DNA of 64,000 nt from Natronorubrum sediminis (GCF_900108095.1 NZ_FNWL01000005.1:1-64000); one strand, 5' to 3'; positions 34,664 to 42,790 are shown, counted from the stretch's first letter. Program-made: numbers and translations. The notes: a model not told the origin generated them from the letters alone.

Positions 34664-35734
34664 TTAAAGGCGAGCCGCGACCGCCGCGATCAGTTCGTCC
34701 GTCGTGCTCGATCCGCCCTGGTCTGGTGTGAGCGCGACACCCTCGAGGTAGACGCGTTCGATCGCATTTTGAAGGGCTTTCGCCGCCGATTCTCGCTCGA
34801 GATACTCGAGTAACATCACGGCTGACAGGAGCGTCGCTGTCGGATTTATCGATGACTCGCCCCGCAGGTCGGGGGCCGTCCCGTGGACCGGTTCGAAGTA
34901 CGCGCTTTCGGGCCCGTAGCAACCGCTCGGGGCGAGACCGAGACCGCCGACGGTACCCGCTGCCACGTCGGAGAGCAAGTCCCCGGCGAGGTTCGGAGCG
35001 ACGAGCACGTCGAATCGCTCGGGATCGGTCACGAGCAACTCGCCGACGGCGTCTGCATGAACGTGTTCGTACTGGGTCGACGAGTCGGCTGCAACGGATT
35101 CGACCGTCCGTTCGAACAAGCCGTCAGTCTCGGGGAGAACGTTCGATTTCGTCGCACAGGTCAATTGGGGCACGGTATCCTCGTTGCTCCGCCGTTCGGC
35201 CAGATCGCAAGCGAAACGTGCGAGCCATCGGACCTGTACTGCCGTGATCGGCCGGAGTGCATAGCGGCCGTCGGTCATCGATACATCACGATCGAGACCG
35301 TGAGAGTCCGCGGGCGGGACGAGGCCATCGAGGTCCGCGATATTCCCCTCGATTCCGGCGTAGAGCCCCTCGAGGTTCTGTCTAACGACGACGTAGTTGA
35401 TCTCATCTGTGTGCTCGAGAGGCGAGGCCGCTCCCTCGAGCGACCGTACCGGCCGGGCGTTAGCTGGCAGTCCGCCGTCGAGTTCGTATCGGAGATATCG
35501 CAGAATCGGGACGTGTCTGTCAGACGCCGCGCCGAAGAAGACGGCGTCGGCGTCGTCGATTCGTTCTCGGAGCGGATCTGGGATGTCTCCGCGATCAAGG
35601 ACATTGGCGAACTGTTCGACCGACGGCGTCTCGAACCGAATTTCCGGGACTAGCGACTCGAGTAGCTCCACCGTCGGCGCGACGGCCTCCGGCGCGGCAC
35701 CGTCGCCCTCGAATACGCACACACTGGTCGTCAT
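34664..35734 (-). CDS. Isopropylmalate/isocitrate/malate dehydrogenase family enzyme
   Basis: ATG 35734 gives 356 residues. The beta-decarboxylating dehydrogenase signature is complete: LRYLRYELDGGLPANARPVR (substrate Args), VVVRQNLEGLYAGIEGN, CATKSNVLPETDG (catalytic Lys), the Asp set in NLAGDLLSDVAAG and EPVHGTAPDLRGESSINPTA. Family members oxidise 3-isopropylmalate, isocitrate, D-malate, tartrate or 3-methylmalate with NAD. It sits at the end of a CoA-dicarboxylate operon rather than next to leuCD, so a catabolic substrate such as 3-methylmalate or D-malate is more likely than leucine synthesis. It starts 7 nt after the SDR gene. Confidence 0.86.
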   Translation of the reverse strand: MTTSVCVFEGDGAAPEAVAPTVELLESLVPEIRFETPSVEQFANVLDRGDIPDPLRERIDDADAVFFGAASDRHVPILRYLRYELDGGLPANARPVRSLEGAASPLEHTDEINYVVVRQNLEGLYAGIEGNIADLDGLVPPADSHGLDRDVSMTDGRYALRPITAVQVRWLARFACDLAERRSNEDTVPQLTCATKSNVLPETDGLFERTVESVAADSSTQYEHVHADAVGELLVTDPERFDVLVAPNLAGDLLSDVAAGTVGGLGLAPSGCYGPESAYFEPVHGTAPDLRGESSINPTATLLSAVMLLEYLERESAAKALQNAIERVYLEGVALTPDQGGSSTTDELIAAVAARL

Positions 35735-35741
35735 CGTGCGA

Positions 35742-36512
35742 TCACCCGCTACCCGGACGTTGTGGGACGCCCTCGGCGGTGTACGTTTGTCCGTCGACGT
35801 AACTGGCACCGGGAGAAACGAGGAAGCACGTCAGATCCGCGATCTCGTCTGGGTGGCCGAGCGTCCGGTCGACGGCGTCTCGGTCGACGGTCTCGGCAGT
35901 GAGGCCGCGATTCTCTTCGACGCCGGGGGTGGCAACCAGACCGGGACGGACGCAATTGACGCGGACGTCGCGTTCGGCCCACTCCATCGCGAGCGAGCGA
36001 GAGAGCGCCTCGATCCCGGCCTTCGAAGCCGAATAGTGAGCGCTCTCGGTGGTTCCATCGCGGCCGATGACGCTGCTCATCGTGACTACGCGCCCGGTGT
36101 TGGCGGCCGCGAGTGCGTCGGCGAACGCGTGGCAACAGCGATACGTCCCGTCGAGATTGATGTCGACGATCGTCCGCCATGCGTTCTCGCTCAGCTCCGT
36201 GACGGGAGCGTGGAAATTCGCACCAGCGTTTGCGATCAGCATCTCGACGGTCCCGTCGCCGAACGCCGTCGCCCGCTCGGCGAGTCGTTCAACCGCCTCG
36301 ACGTTTCGCACGTCGACCGTAACGTCAAGGACATCGCTCCCGGTTTCCGATTCGATTTCGTCGGCGACGGTCGCGAGGTCTCCGCTCGAGCGGGCGGCAA
36401 CGACGATGTCGGCGCCACACGTGGCCAGTCGGTGGGCGATCGAGCGACCGAGGCCCCGGCTCGCACCGGTGACGACGGCAGTCTCGCCTTCGAAGAGGTC
36501 GTCTTGATACAT
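35742..36512 (-). CDS. Short-chain dehydrogenase/reductase in the C5 operon
   Basis: ATG 36512 gives 256 residues. TAVVTGASRGLGRSIAHRL binds the cofactor, IANAGANFHAP is the NNAG equivalent, SSVIGRDG carries the Ser and HYSASKAG the Tyr-Lys. Position between the CoA-transferase and the LeuB-like dehydrogenase places it in the minus-strand operon (57 nt and 7 nt gaps). It could oxidise a hydroxy acid intermediate. A short frame extension upstream to 36566 is unlikely. Confidence 0.88.
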   Translation of the reverse strand: MYQDDLFEGETAVVTGASRGLGRSIAHRLATCGADIVVAARSSGDLATVADEIESETGSDVLDVTVDVRNVEAVERLAERATAFGDGTVEMLIANAGANFHAPVTELSENAWRTIVDINLDGTYRCCHAFADALAAANTGRVVTMSSVIGRDGTTESAHYSASKAGIEALSRSLAMEWAERDVRVNCVRPGLVATPGVEENRGLTAETVDRDAVDRTLGHPDEIADLTCFLVSPGASYVDGQTYTAEGVPQRPGSG

Positions 36513-36569
36513 CGACAGCGAACGATGCGGGGCCGAGTGTGGAAAAAGTATGGGTAGTGGTAACAAGGG

Positions 36570-37811
36570 CTACTCGATCGTGCCGTAAACACCCTCGTCG
36601 AGGAGGTCGTCAATTTCGTCGTCAGAGAATCCCTGTTCGCGGAGGATCTCTTCAGTGTGTTCGCCGAGGAACGGGGCTCGTCGCTCGACACCGCTGTTGC
36701 TCTCGGGAAACTTGATCGGTGTTCCGGCGATTGTGGCAGTTTCACCGGTATCAGCGTGATCGACCTCGGGGAGCATCTTCCGGGCCTGGAAGTGCTCGTC
36801 CTCGAAAATGTCTTCCGCGTCGTTGACCGGCCCACACGGGACATCGTCGGCGAGCATCTCGAACAGTTCGTCTTTCGTGTGCCGCTTCGTCCACTCCGTG
36901 ACGATTTCGCGGAGTTCGTCTGCCGATTCAATGCGATCGAGTTTCTCAGCGTACTCGTCGGCGAGATCAGGACGGTCCATGTGGTCGCACAGGGATCGCC
37001 ACTGGTGGGCCGAGGGCGCAGCGATGACGACGTAGCCGTCGTCGGTCTCGAAGCGATCGAACGGGAACAACAACGGATGGGTGTTTCCCTGCGGACCGGG
37101 GATATCGTCGGTAAACGAGTGTTGATGAACGATCCGCTCGGATAGGGAGAGTACCGCGTCGACCATTCCGACGTCGACGTACTGCCCCTCACCGGTACGA
37201 TCCCGTTCGCGCAGCGCCGACAGCACTCCGACCACCGCGAGCGTCGCGGGGAAGATGTCACCGACGCCGGGACCAACCTTGGTCGGACCGGCTTCTTCGG
37301 TACCAGTGATACTCATGACGCCGCCCATCGCCTGCGCGATGAGGTCGAACGCGGGCCGGTCAGCGTGCGGGCTCTCTCCCCCTCTCGGGTCACCGAATCC
37401 GCGAATCGACGCGTAGACCAGTCGGGGATTGCGCTCCGAGAGCGTCTCGTAGGAGAGATCAAGCTTCTCCATCGTCCCCGATCGGAAATTTTCGATCACA
37501 ACATCGGCGTTCGAGACGAGGTCAAGGAACGCCTCGCGACCCTCCGCGGACTTGAGATCGACAGCGACACTTCGTTTGTTTCGGTTGACGCTGTGAAAGT
37601 AGCCGCCGTAGGCCTCGTCCTCCTCAAGGTGTGGCTGGTTTTGTCTGGTCATGTCACCGTGTGGAGGTTCAACCTTGACGACATCCGCTCCGAGATCGGC
37701 GAGCAGCATCGTCGCATACGGTCCAGCGAGCATCTGCGTGAGGTCAACGACGAGTACATCGGCGAGTGGGCCGTTCGAGACAGGCACGTTTCGGGTGGGT
37801 TTCTCGGACAT
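36570..37811 (-). CDS. CaiB/BaiF family III CoA-transferase
   Basis: This 413-residue protein begins with LADVLVVDLTQMLAGPYATM and LLADLGADVVKVEPPHGD, the family III start. IENFRSGTMEKL and the catalytic-Asp motif RPAFDLIAQAMGGVMSITG (Asp near residue 176) are intact. These enzymes move CoA between carboxylic acids, for example succinyl-CoA to mesaconate, itaconate, citramalate or carnitine. With a CitE lyase, MaoC proteins and an acyl-CoA dehydrogenase as operon partners, a succinyl-CoA:C5-dicarboxylate CoA-transferase is the best inference. The gap to the upstream MaoC-B is 17 nt. Confidence 0.9.
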   Translation of the reverse strand: MSEKPTRNVPVSNGPLADVLVVDLTQMLAGPYATMLLADLGADVVKVEPPHGDMTRQNQPHLEEDEAYGGYFHSVNRNKRSVAVDLKSAEGREAFLDLVSNADVVIENFRSGTMEKLDLSYETLSERNPRLVYASIRGFGDPRGGESPHADRPAFDLIAQAMGGVMSITGTEEAGPTKVGPGVGDIFPATLAVVGVLSALRERDRTGEGQYVDVGMVDAVLSLSERIVHQHSFTDDIPGPQGNTHPLLFPFDRFETDDGYVVIAAPSAHQWRSLCDHMDRPDLADEYAEKLDRIESADELREIVTEWTKRHTKDELFEMLADDVPCGPVNDAEDIFEDEHFQARKMLPEVDHADTGETATIAGTPIKFPESNSGVERRAPFLGEHTEEILREQGFSDDEIDDLLDEGVYGTIE

Positions 37812-37828
37812 GGTCGGTTCAGTCGATG

Positions 37829-38308
37829 TCAGTCATCATCGTAATACTCGTGTTTTTTCAGCAGAACACGCTTGGTTGCGCCAACGACCTGCTCGTCGTC
37901 TTGGTTGAAGCCGCGGACTCGGAACTCGACGACGCCGCCGTCGGGGCGCTCGTCGGAATTACGCTTCGAGAGTACCTCGCTCTCGGCATAGAGCGTATCG
38001 CCGTGGAAGACGGGATTACTGAATCGCACCTCGTCGTATCCGAGTTCGGTGATCGCGTTCTCGGAGATGTCCTCAGAGGCGAGTCCGCAGACCATCGAGA
38101 GATTGATCCCCCCGTAGACGATTCGCTCACCGAACTCCCGGTCTTCCATCTGATCCTCGTTGAAGTGACCCTGAGCGGTATTCAATACGAGGTTCGTGAT
38201 GGCGACGTTGTCCATCTCGGTGATCGTCTTCCCGCGAGTGTGTTCGTAGATCTCACCGACGCCGAAGTCTTCGTAATAGTTGTGGTTGCTCGTTCGGCCC
38301 ATGATCAT
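37829..38308 (-). CDS. MaoC-like hot-dog hydratase, subunit B (catalytic-type half)
   Basis: This 159-residue single hot-dog protein has NYYEDFGVGEIYEHTRG, then TITEMDNVAITNLVLNTAQG and HFNEDQ, then ERIVYGGINLSMVCGLASED. The Asp of EMDN and the His of GHFN match the Asp/His dyad of R-specific enoyl-CoA hydratases. From memory, the NTAxxHF to VYGG segment resembles the C-terminal half of two-domain mesaconyl-CoA hydratases. MaoC-A (39468-39983) resembles the N-terminal half. The start overlaps the acyl-CoA dehydrogenase stop by 4 nt. It probably pairs with MaoC-A. Confidence 0.83.
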   Translation of the reverse strand: MIMGRTSNHNYYEDFGVGEIYEHTRGKTITEMDNVAITNLVLNTAQGHFNEDQMEDREFGERIVYGGINLSMVCGLASEDISENAITELGYDEVRFSNPVFHGDTLYAESEVLSKRNSDERPDGGVVEFRVRGFNQDDEQVVGATKRVLLKKHEYYDDD

Positions 38309-39471
38309 GACCCCGATCCGGTTGCGTGTACGCCTCGTTCGAAGAGCCGATCGGCGATAACTCGCTGTTGGATCTCGCTTGTCCCTTCGAAAATCTTCGT
38401 CAGTCGGGCGTCTCGCCAGTATCGCTCGAGCGGGTAGTCGGTTGTGTAGCCGTTGCCGCCGTGGATCTGAATCCCTTCGCTGGTGACTTCCTCGGCCATC
38501 TCGCTGGCCTGATACTTCGCCATACAGGCTTCCATATCGCAGCGGTCGCCCTGTTCTTTCTGGTGGGCGACGTAATGGGTGAGCTGACGGGCCGACTCGA
38601 TCTTCGTCGCCATCGTCGCCAGCTTGAATCGGATCGACTGGAACTCGCCGATCGGCTGATCGAACTGTTGGCGCTCCTGTGCGTAGTCCAACGAATCCTC
38701 GAGCGCGCCGCGAGCGAGGCCGATCGCTCTAGCAGCGGTGTGGATCCGCGCCGGTTCGAAGAATTCCATGATGTTGTAGAACGCTTGGCCCTCTTCACCG
38801 CCGATGAGTTTGTCCTCAGGAATTCGGACGTTGTCGAGGTGAAGTTCCCACGTCTCCCAGCCCTTGTAGCCGATCTTGTCGAGAGAGTTCGCCTCGAGGC
38901 CGTCGACGTCGAACTCGCCGGGAGTCTTGTCGATAATGAACGAGGAAACTCCCTTGTGGCGTTCGTCGGGATCGGTCTTCGCGTAGACGACGATGAAATC
39001 CGCTCCCTTGGCGAACGTACACCACGTCTTTTGTCCGTCGATTTCGTACTCGTCTCCGACTTTCTCGGCAGTCGTGGTCATGCCGGCCACGTCACTGCCG
39101 GCCCCCGGTTCGGAGATGCTCGTCGCCTGAAGGCGCTCTCCACGGACCATGTCGGGGACGTACTCTTCTTTCTGTTCCTCGGTGGCACCGTGGAGGTTCT
39201 GCCCACGAGCAATGATACTTGCGACGCTCATCCAACCGCGTGAGAGTTCCTCGGCGACGACGGCGTACGCCAACGGCCCCATATCGAGGCCACCGTACTT
39301 TTCCGGACCCATAATTCCGAAGTAGCCCATTTCGCCGAGCTTAGTGATGAGTTCGTCACTCATTGGTTCTCCCTTCGGATCGCGTTCGTTTGCCTCGGGC
39401 AAGACTTCGTTCTGGACGAACGCTCTCGTCTCGTCGCGAAGCATCTTCAGTTCGTCGTTCAGGTAGGTCAT
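38305..39471 (-). CDS. Acyl-CoA dehydrogenase
   Basis: This 388-residue flavoprotein has the full family layout. Motifs are ATSISEPGAGSDVAGMTTTA, TWCTFAKGADFIVVYAK, the central barrel, QPIGEFQSIRFKLA and IHGGNGYTTDYPLERYWRD, ending KIFEGTSEIQQRVIA with the usual catalytic Glu. The length matches ordinary homotetrameric enzymes and is shorter than bacterial methylsuccinyl-CoA dehydrogenase of the ethylmalonyl-CoA pathway (N-terminal extension missing). Within this operon oxidation of methylsuccinyl-CoA or another dicarboxylyl-CoA is the best guess. It overlaps MaoC-A and MaoC-B by 4 nt on either side, so the three are tightly coupled. Confidence 0.9.
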   Translation of the reverse strand: MTYLNDELKMLRDETRAFVQNEVLPEANERDPKGEPMSDELITKLGEMGYFGIMGPEKYGGLDMGPLAYAVVAEELSRGWMSVASIIARGQNLHGATEEQKEEYVPDMVRGERLQATSISEPGAGSDVAGMTTTAEKVGDEYEIDGQKTWCTFAKGADFIVVYAKTDPDERHKGVSSFIIDKTPGEFDVDGLEANSLDKIGYKGWETWELHLDNVRIPEDKLIGGEEGQAFYNIMEFFEPARIHTAARAIGLARGALEDSLDYAQERQQFDQPIGEFQSIRFKLATMATKIESARQLTHYVAHQKEQGDRCDMEACMAKYQASEMAEEVTSEGIQIHGGNGYTTDYPLERYWRDARLTKIFEGTSEIQQRVIADRLFERGVHATGSGS

Positions 39472-39983
39472 GGTTCGGATTCCTCTTGGTGAGATCGTTT
39501 GTTGATCAGGTTCTTTCGCTCGAATTCGACGACTAGATCGCCGTTGGGTCGCGTCCCCGTCGTTTTCCAGTGAACAATCCCCTGGTGCGGTCTGGACTCG
39601 CTTTCTCGTTTTGAGACGACTTCGCTGTCGGCGTACAGGGTATCACCGGGGTAAACGTCCTCGTGGAATTTGAGGTTGTCAATTCCGAGGAAGGCACCAC
39701 CCGCCTCGCTCAGGTCCTGGACACTCATTCCGAAGACGATATTGAACGCGAGTAAGTGGTTAGCAACGACGCCGTCGTGACCCAGATCCTCGGCGTAGTC
39801 TGCGTTGAAGTACATCGGGTTTGCATTGATAGTCAGTGTCGAGAACAGACTGTTGTCGCCCTCAGTAATTGTGCGACCCCAGTGATGTTCGAACTCTTGG
39901 CCGGAATCGAAATCCTCGAAGTAGTTGATCTTCTCCACTCGCTTGCGCTTTGGATCGTCCGACACGGGCTCTTCTCGTGACAT
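39468..39983 (-). CDS. MaoC-like hot-dog protein, subunit A (His-less half)
   Basis: This 171-residue single hot-dog protein reads INYFEDFDSGQEFEHHWGR, TITEGDNSLFSTLTINANPM, LLAFNIVFGMSVQDLSE and YPGDTLYADSEVVSKRESES. The Asp of EGDN is kept, but the position of the catalytic His (usually NPLH) is Tyr in NPMYFN. That pattern and the LLAFNIVFG run resemble the N-terminal, non-catalytic half of fused mesaconyl-CoA hydratases. It lies 3 nt after the CitE gene and overlaps the dehydrogenase gene by 4 nt. I infer that it forms a heteromer with MaoC-B. Confidence 0.82.
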   Translation of the reverse strand: MSREEPVSDDPKRKRVEKINYFEDFDSGQEFEHHWGRTITEGDNSLFSTLTINANPMYFNADYAEDLGHDGVVANHLLAFNIVFGMSVQDLSEAGGAFLGIDNLKFHEDVYPGDTLYADSEVVSKRESESRPHQGIVHWKTTGTRPNGDLVVEFERKNLINKRSHQEESEP

Positions 39984-39986
39984 GGT

Positions 39987-40898
39987 TCAGTCGATCATTC
40001 CGATCTGGCGTGCGCGCTCGAGCGTGTTTCGGGCTTTGCGCGCGGAGGCTTCGTCGATCATCTCGCCGTCGACCCGGACAGCACCGAGACCATCCTCGAC
40101 GCCCTCGTCCATCGCGTCGACGACCTTCTGGGCGTGGTCGACGATCTCGTCTTCCGGCTTGTAGGCCTCGTTGGCGATCTCAATCTGACTGGGATGGATC
40201 GCCCACTTACCGACGAATCCGAGCGTATTCGAGCGAATGCACTCCTCTCGGTAGCCTTCTGGATCCGAAAAGTCTCCGTACGGTCCGTCGATCGCGTCGA
40301 GGCCGTTCGATCTAGCCGCGACGACGATCTGATTTCGGACGTAGTGCCAGATGTCGCCGGGGTAGTTCCCCTCGTCACCGTGTGCACCGATGCTCTTGAG
40401 TTGTACACCCTGCGAGGCGGAATAGTCTCCCGGCCCAAAGATGAGCGCCTCGAGTCTGTCACCGGTTGCAGCAATCTCGTCGACGTTCTGGAGCGCTTCC
40501 GTCTCCTCGATCAGCGTCTCGATTCCAATCGTGTTCTCGATATCGTGATTCGCCTCGATCTGGTCCAACAGCGTTTCCACGGTGTAGATATCGCCAGCCC
40601 GCTTGATCTTTGGAACGATGATCGTATCGATGTGTTCGCCGGCACCTTCAACGACTGTAACGATGTCGCCGTACGCGTTGGGCGTCTCGAGGTCGTTGAT
40701 GCGTACTGCGACCACCTTGTGGCTCCAATCGAACTCGTGGATCGCGTCGACGATTTTCTCGCGAGCTGGTTTCTTTTCAGATGGTGCAACGGCGTCCTCT
40801 AAATCAAGCATAACCTCATCAGCATCGGACTCCGCTGCCTTTTCCATCATTTTCATACTACTGCCTGGAGTCGTCAATTCGCTTCGCCTAGTCCGCAT
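39987..40898 (-). CDS. CitE-family lyase, beta-methylmalyl-CoA/malyl-CoA lyase-like (copy 2)
   Basis: This 303-residue protein begins MRTRRSELTTPGSSMKMMEK and has EVMLDLEDAVAPSEKKPARE, VVAVRINDLETPNAYGD, TIIVPKIKRAGDIY, IGIETLIEETEAL and KWAIHPSQIEIANEAYKP. The RRSELTTP start and the KIKRAGD region recall Mcl-type beta-methylmalyl-CoA lyases more than citrate lyase beta subunits. The reaction would split beta-methylmalyl-CoA to glyoxylate and propionyl-CoA, or citramalyl-CoA to pyruvate and acetyl-CoA. It is the first gene of the seven-gene operon with a clear promoter. Confidence 0.88.
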   Translation of the reverse strand: MRTRRSELTTPGSSMKMMEKAAESDADEVMLDLEDAVAPSEKKPAREKIVDAIHEFDWSHKVVAVRINDLETPNAYGDIVTVVEGAGEHIDTIIVPKIKRAGDIYTVETLLDQIEANHDIENTIGIETLIEETEALQNVDEIAATGDRLEALIFGPGDYSASQGVQLKSIGAHGDEGNYPGDIWHYVRNQIVVAARSNGLDAIDGPYGDFSDPEGYREECIRSNTLGFVGKWAIHPSQIEIANEAYKPEDEIVDHAQKVVDAMDEGVEDGLGAVRVDGEMIDEASARKARNTLERARQIGMID

Positions 40899-40921
40899 AC
40901 CACTTAGGACTGAGTCGAATA

Positions 40922-40930
40922 CCTTATATC
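40922..40930 (-). promoter_or_regulatory. TATA box of the seven-gene C5 operon
   Basis: Minus-strand gatataagg is centred 27 nt before ATG 40898 of the CitE gene, predicting a leaderless operon transcript. Confidence 0.62.
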
Positions 40931-41155
40931 TTGTCCCAAGTTCACATGTTGGTTGATAGCACGAACCGAGGTTTCCTGACGAAATACTACCGGGTCGTTA
41001 CAACGCCCAACCCCAACCAGTGAGCGAGAGGAGGTGGAATACGTGCAGAAACATCGGGTACCAGTATTGTTAAGAGAGTGTGTGGTGACAACATACATCA
41101 CGCACGCACCGTCACCAGTCGGTGGCACGTGACCAGATGAAGCGGATCCGAGACT

Positions 41156-41884
41156 ATGACAGCAGACACCAACCGGATCAAACGAGCAACAACGTGTGTT
41201 GACGAAGAGCGTTCGATACTACAGGAAGAACGAGAAGCGTTCCGCGAGTTACGAACATTTCTTCGGTCGCAGCAACCAGTTAATTCGACTCACAGTGGCA
41301 CACCGACCACGCGAGCCGTCGTTCAAAATCGGGGGTCATCGGCAGAATTCATCGAAGTGTATCAACGAACGGTGATGGGAGTCAACCACTACGAATCACA
41401 GTACGGTGAACCGACTGAGGACAATATAGCAATGGAACTCGGGACAGATATCTCTACCGTGATTCGGGCGAATACCGAGATCGATCCGTTGGTTTATCAG
41501 AAGTTGCTTCTCGCTATCGAAGAGTGTCTTCAGAAACGTTCCCAGCTACTGGACGTACTCATCTCCGAACGCGATTATCTCGAGACAACGATACAGGACT
41601 GCCGAAGGATCGACCACCAACTCGCTGAAATACCCCACTGCCGAACGGACGGCGTCACGTTCGACAAATTGGAACACCAGTGGAATCAGTTGATCGACCT
41701 CGAGAACCGGTGTGAACAGTTGGTACAGTCACGCCAACAGTTCATAGCTGACCGTCGAACCGGCACACTCGAGATAAACGATTACGGATCTTTCAACAGG
41801 TACATCTACGAGTCCATCGACACGCAATTTCCGGTCCTCGAGACGGTCCTCGAACTGCGTGAGGAAATCGAGCGTCGCCGCTAG
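41156..41884 (+). CDS. Haloarchaeal coiled-coil protein of unknown function (DUF7260-like)
   Basis: This 242-residue protein is rich in Glu, Gln and Arg with long helical, coiled-coil-prone stretches. Examples are DEERSILQEEREAFREL near the start, RSQLLDVLISERDYLETT in the middle and LETVLELREEIERRR at the end. No membrane span or catalytic motif is visible. It resembles the haloarchaea-restricted DUF7260 type by recall, a tentative match. It is divergent from the C5 operon and convergent with the IclR gene. Confidence 0.6.
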   Translation: MTADTNRIKRATTCVDEERSILQEEREAFRELRTFLRSQQPVNSTHSGTPTTRAVVQNRGSSAEFIEVYQRTVMGVNHYESQYGEPTEDNIAMELGTDISTVIRANTEIDPLVYQKLLLAIEECLQKRSQLLDVLISERDYLETTIQDCRRIDHQLAEIPHCRTDGVTFDKLEHQWNQLIDLENRCEQLVQSRQQFIADRRTGTLEINDYGSFNRYIYESIDTQFPVLETVLELREEIERRR

Positions 41885-41967
41885 TTTCACAGTCACTGAG
41901 TGAGAAGTGAAAATGAAGACCGAAAACAACAGTCGAGTGAGACTGGAGGATCGGTGATTAACGACAG

Positions 41968-42759
41968 TCACCGCGAATGCGACTCGGAAAAGTTGATGTT
42001 AAGTTCGAGTTCGTTCGACGCACCCAGGAGAACCTCCGGAAGTTTGGAATTTAATCGCTCACCTCGCATCCGGTGAGTCGGACCTGAAATGCTGATCGCA
42101 CCGATAACGGTTTCGTCCGGTCCGATCACGGGTACACCAACGGCGTAAAGTCCGTCAATATGTTCTTCCCTGTTTATCGCATATCGACGTTCACGGATTT
42201 CCTCGAGGTCGTCCAGTAACTGTTCTCGATCCTGAATCGTATTGTCGGTGATTTTCGACATTCCCCAGTAGTCGAGAACCGCATCGCGGCGGTCGTCGGA
42301 GAGAAAGGCCAAAATCGATTTCCCCGCAGCCGTCGCGTGGAGTTGCGCGCCGCCGAGTTGGCCGACGGACGTGCGCGATTTGACCGCTCTGTCCCCCTCA
42401 GCGATATGAACGTACACCGAGTGCCCGTGTTCTTCGGCGACGAACTGTACCCGTTCGCCTGTTGATTCGGCGAGTTCTTCAACGACCGGCTTTGCTTCCT
42501 CGAAGCCGGGCCGTTGGCGCTTGACGAACTCGCCGAAGTTAAGAAATTGTAACCCGAGGTGGTATTCATCGTCCCGTTTGACGATGTAGTGGTTCCGCTC
42601 GAGAGTAACCAAGTGATTGTGTAGCGTGCTTTTCGGTAAATCAACTTGATTGGCGATTTCGGTGAAGGTCCCGCCGTTTATCTCTCGGAGAACGTCGAGC
42701 ACACTGAGCGCTCTATCGATCGCTCGAACGGGGCCATCTTGTGTGTGTTCTGGTATCAT
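41968..42759 (-). CDS. IclR-family transcriptional regulator (copy 1)
   Basis: ATG 42759 gives 263 residues. The winged helix-turn-helix is at about 15-70 (TFTEIANQVDLPKSTLHNHL), and the IclR effector domain follows, with AGKSILAFLS and GVPVIGPDETVIGAISISGP. IclR proteins bind small carboxylates or aromatic acids and control nearby catabolic operons. This one lies about 1.1 kb from the C5 operon promoter, the obvious target. A TATA box 28 nt upstream supports the second of two nearby ATGs as the start. Confidence 0.88.
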   Translation of the reverse strand: MIPEHTQDGPVRAIDRALSVLDVLREINGGTFTEIANQVDLPKSTLHNHLVTLERNHYIVKRDDEYHLGLQFLNFGEFVKRQRPGFEEAKPVVEELAESTGERVQFVAEEHGHSVYVHIAEGDRAVKSRTSVGQLGGAQLHATAAGKSILAFLSDDRRDAVLDYWGMSKITDNTIQDREQLLDDLEEIRERRYAINREEHIDGLYAVGVPVIGPDETVIGAISISGPTHRMRGERLNSKLPEVLLGASNELELNINFSESHSR

Positions 42760-42781
42760 ACCAATGAGTAACATCGACCAC

Positions 42782-42790
42782 CCATTAAAA
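42782..42790 (-). promoter_or_regulatory. TATA box of the IclR copy 1 gene
   Basis: Minus-strand ttttaatgg is centred about 28 nt from ATG 42759, and selects that start. Confidence 0.55.

Noticed and set aside
35397-36557. 386-codon plus-strand frame opposite the SDR and LeuB-like genes
   Set aside because: It lacks any domain and overlaps two genes with complete active sites on the other strand.
38326-39243. 305-codon plus-strand frame opposite the acyl-CoA dehydrogenase
   Set aside because: The dehydrogenase on the minus strand is intact. The plus frame is an antisense shadow caused by high GC at third positions.
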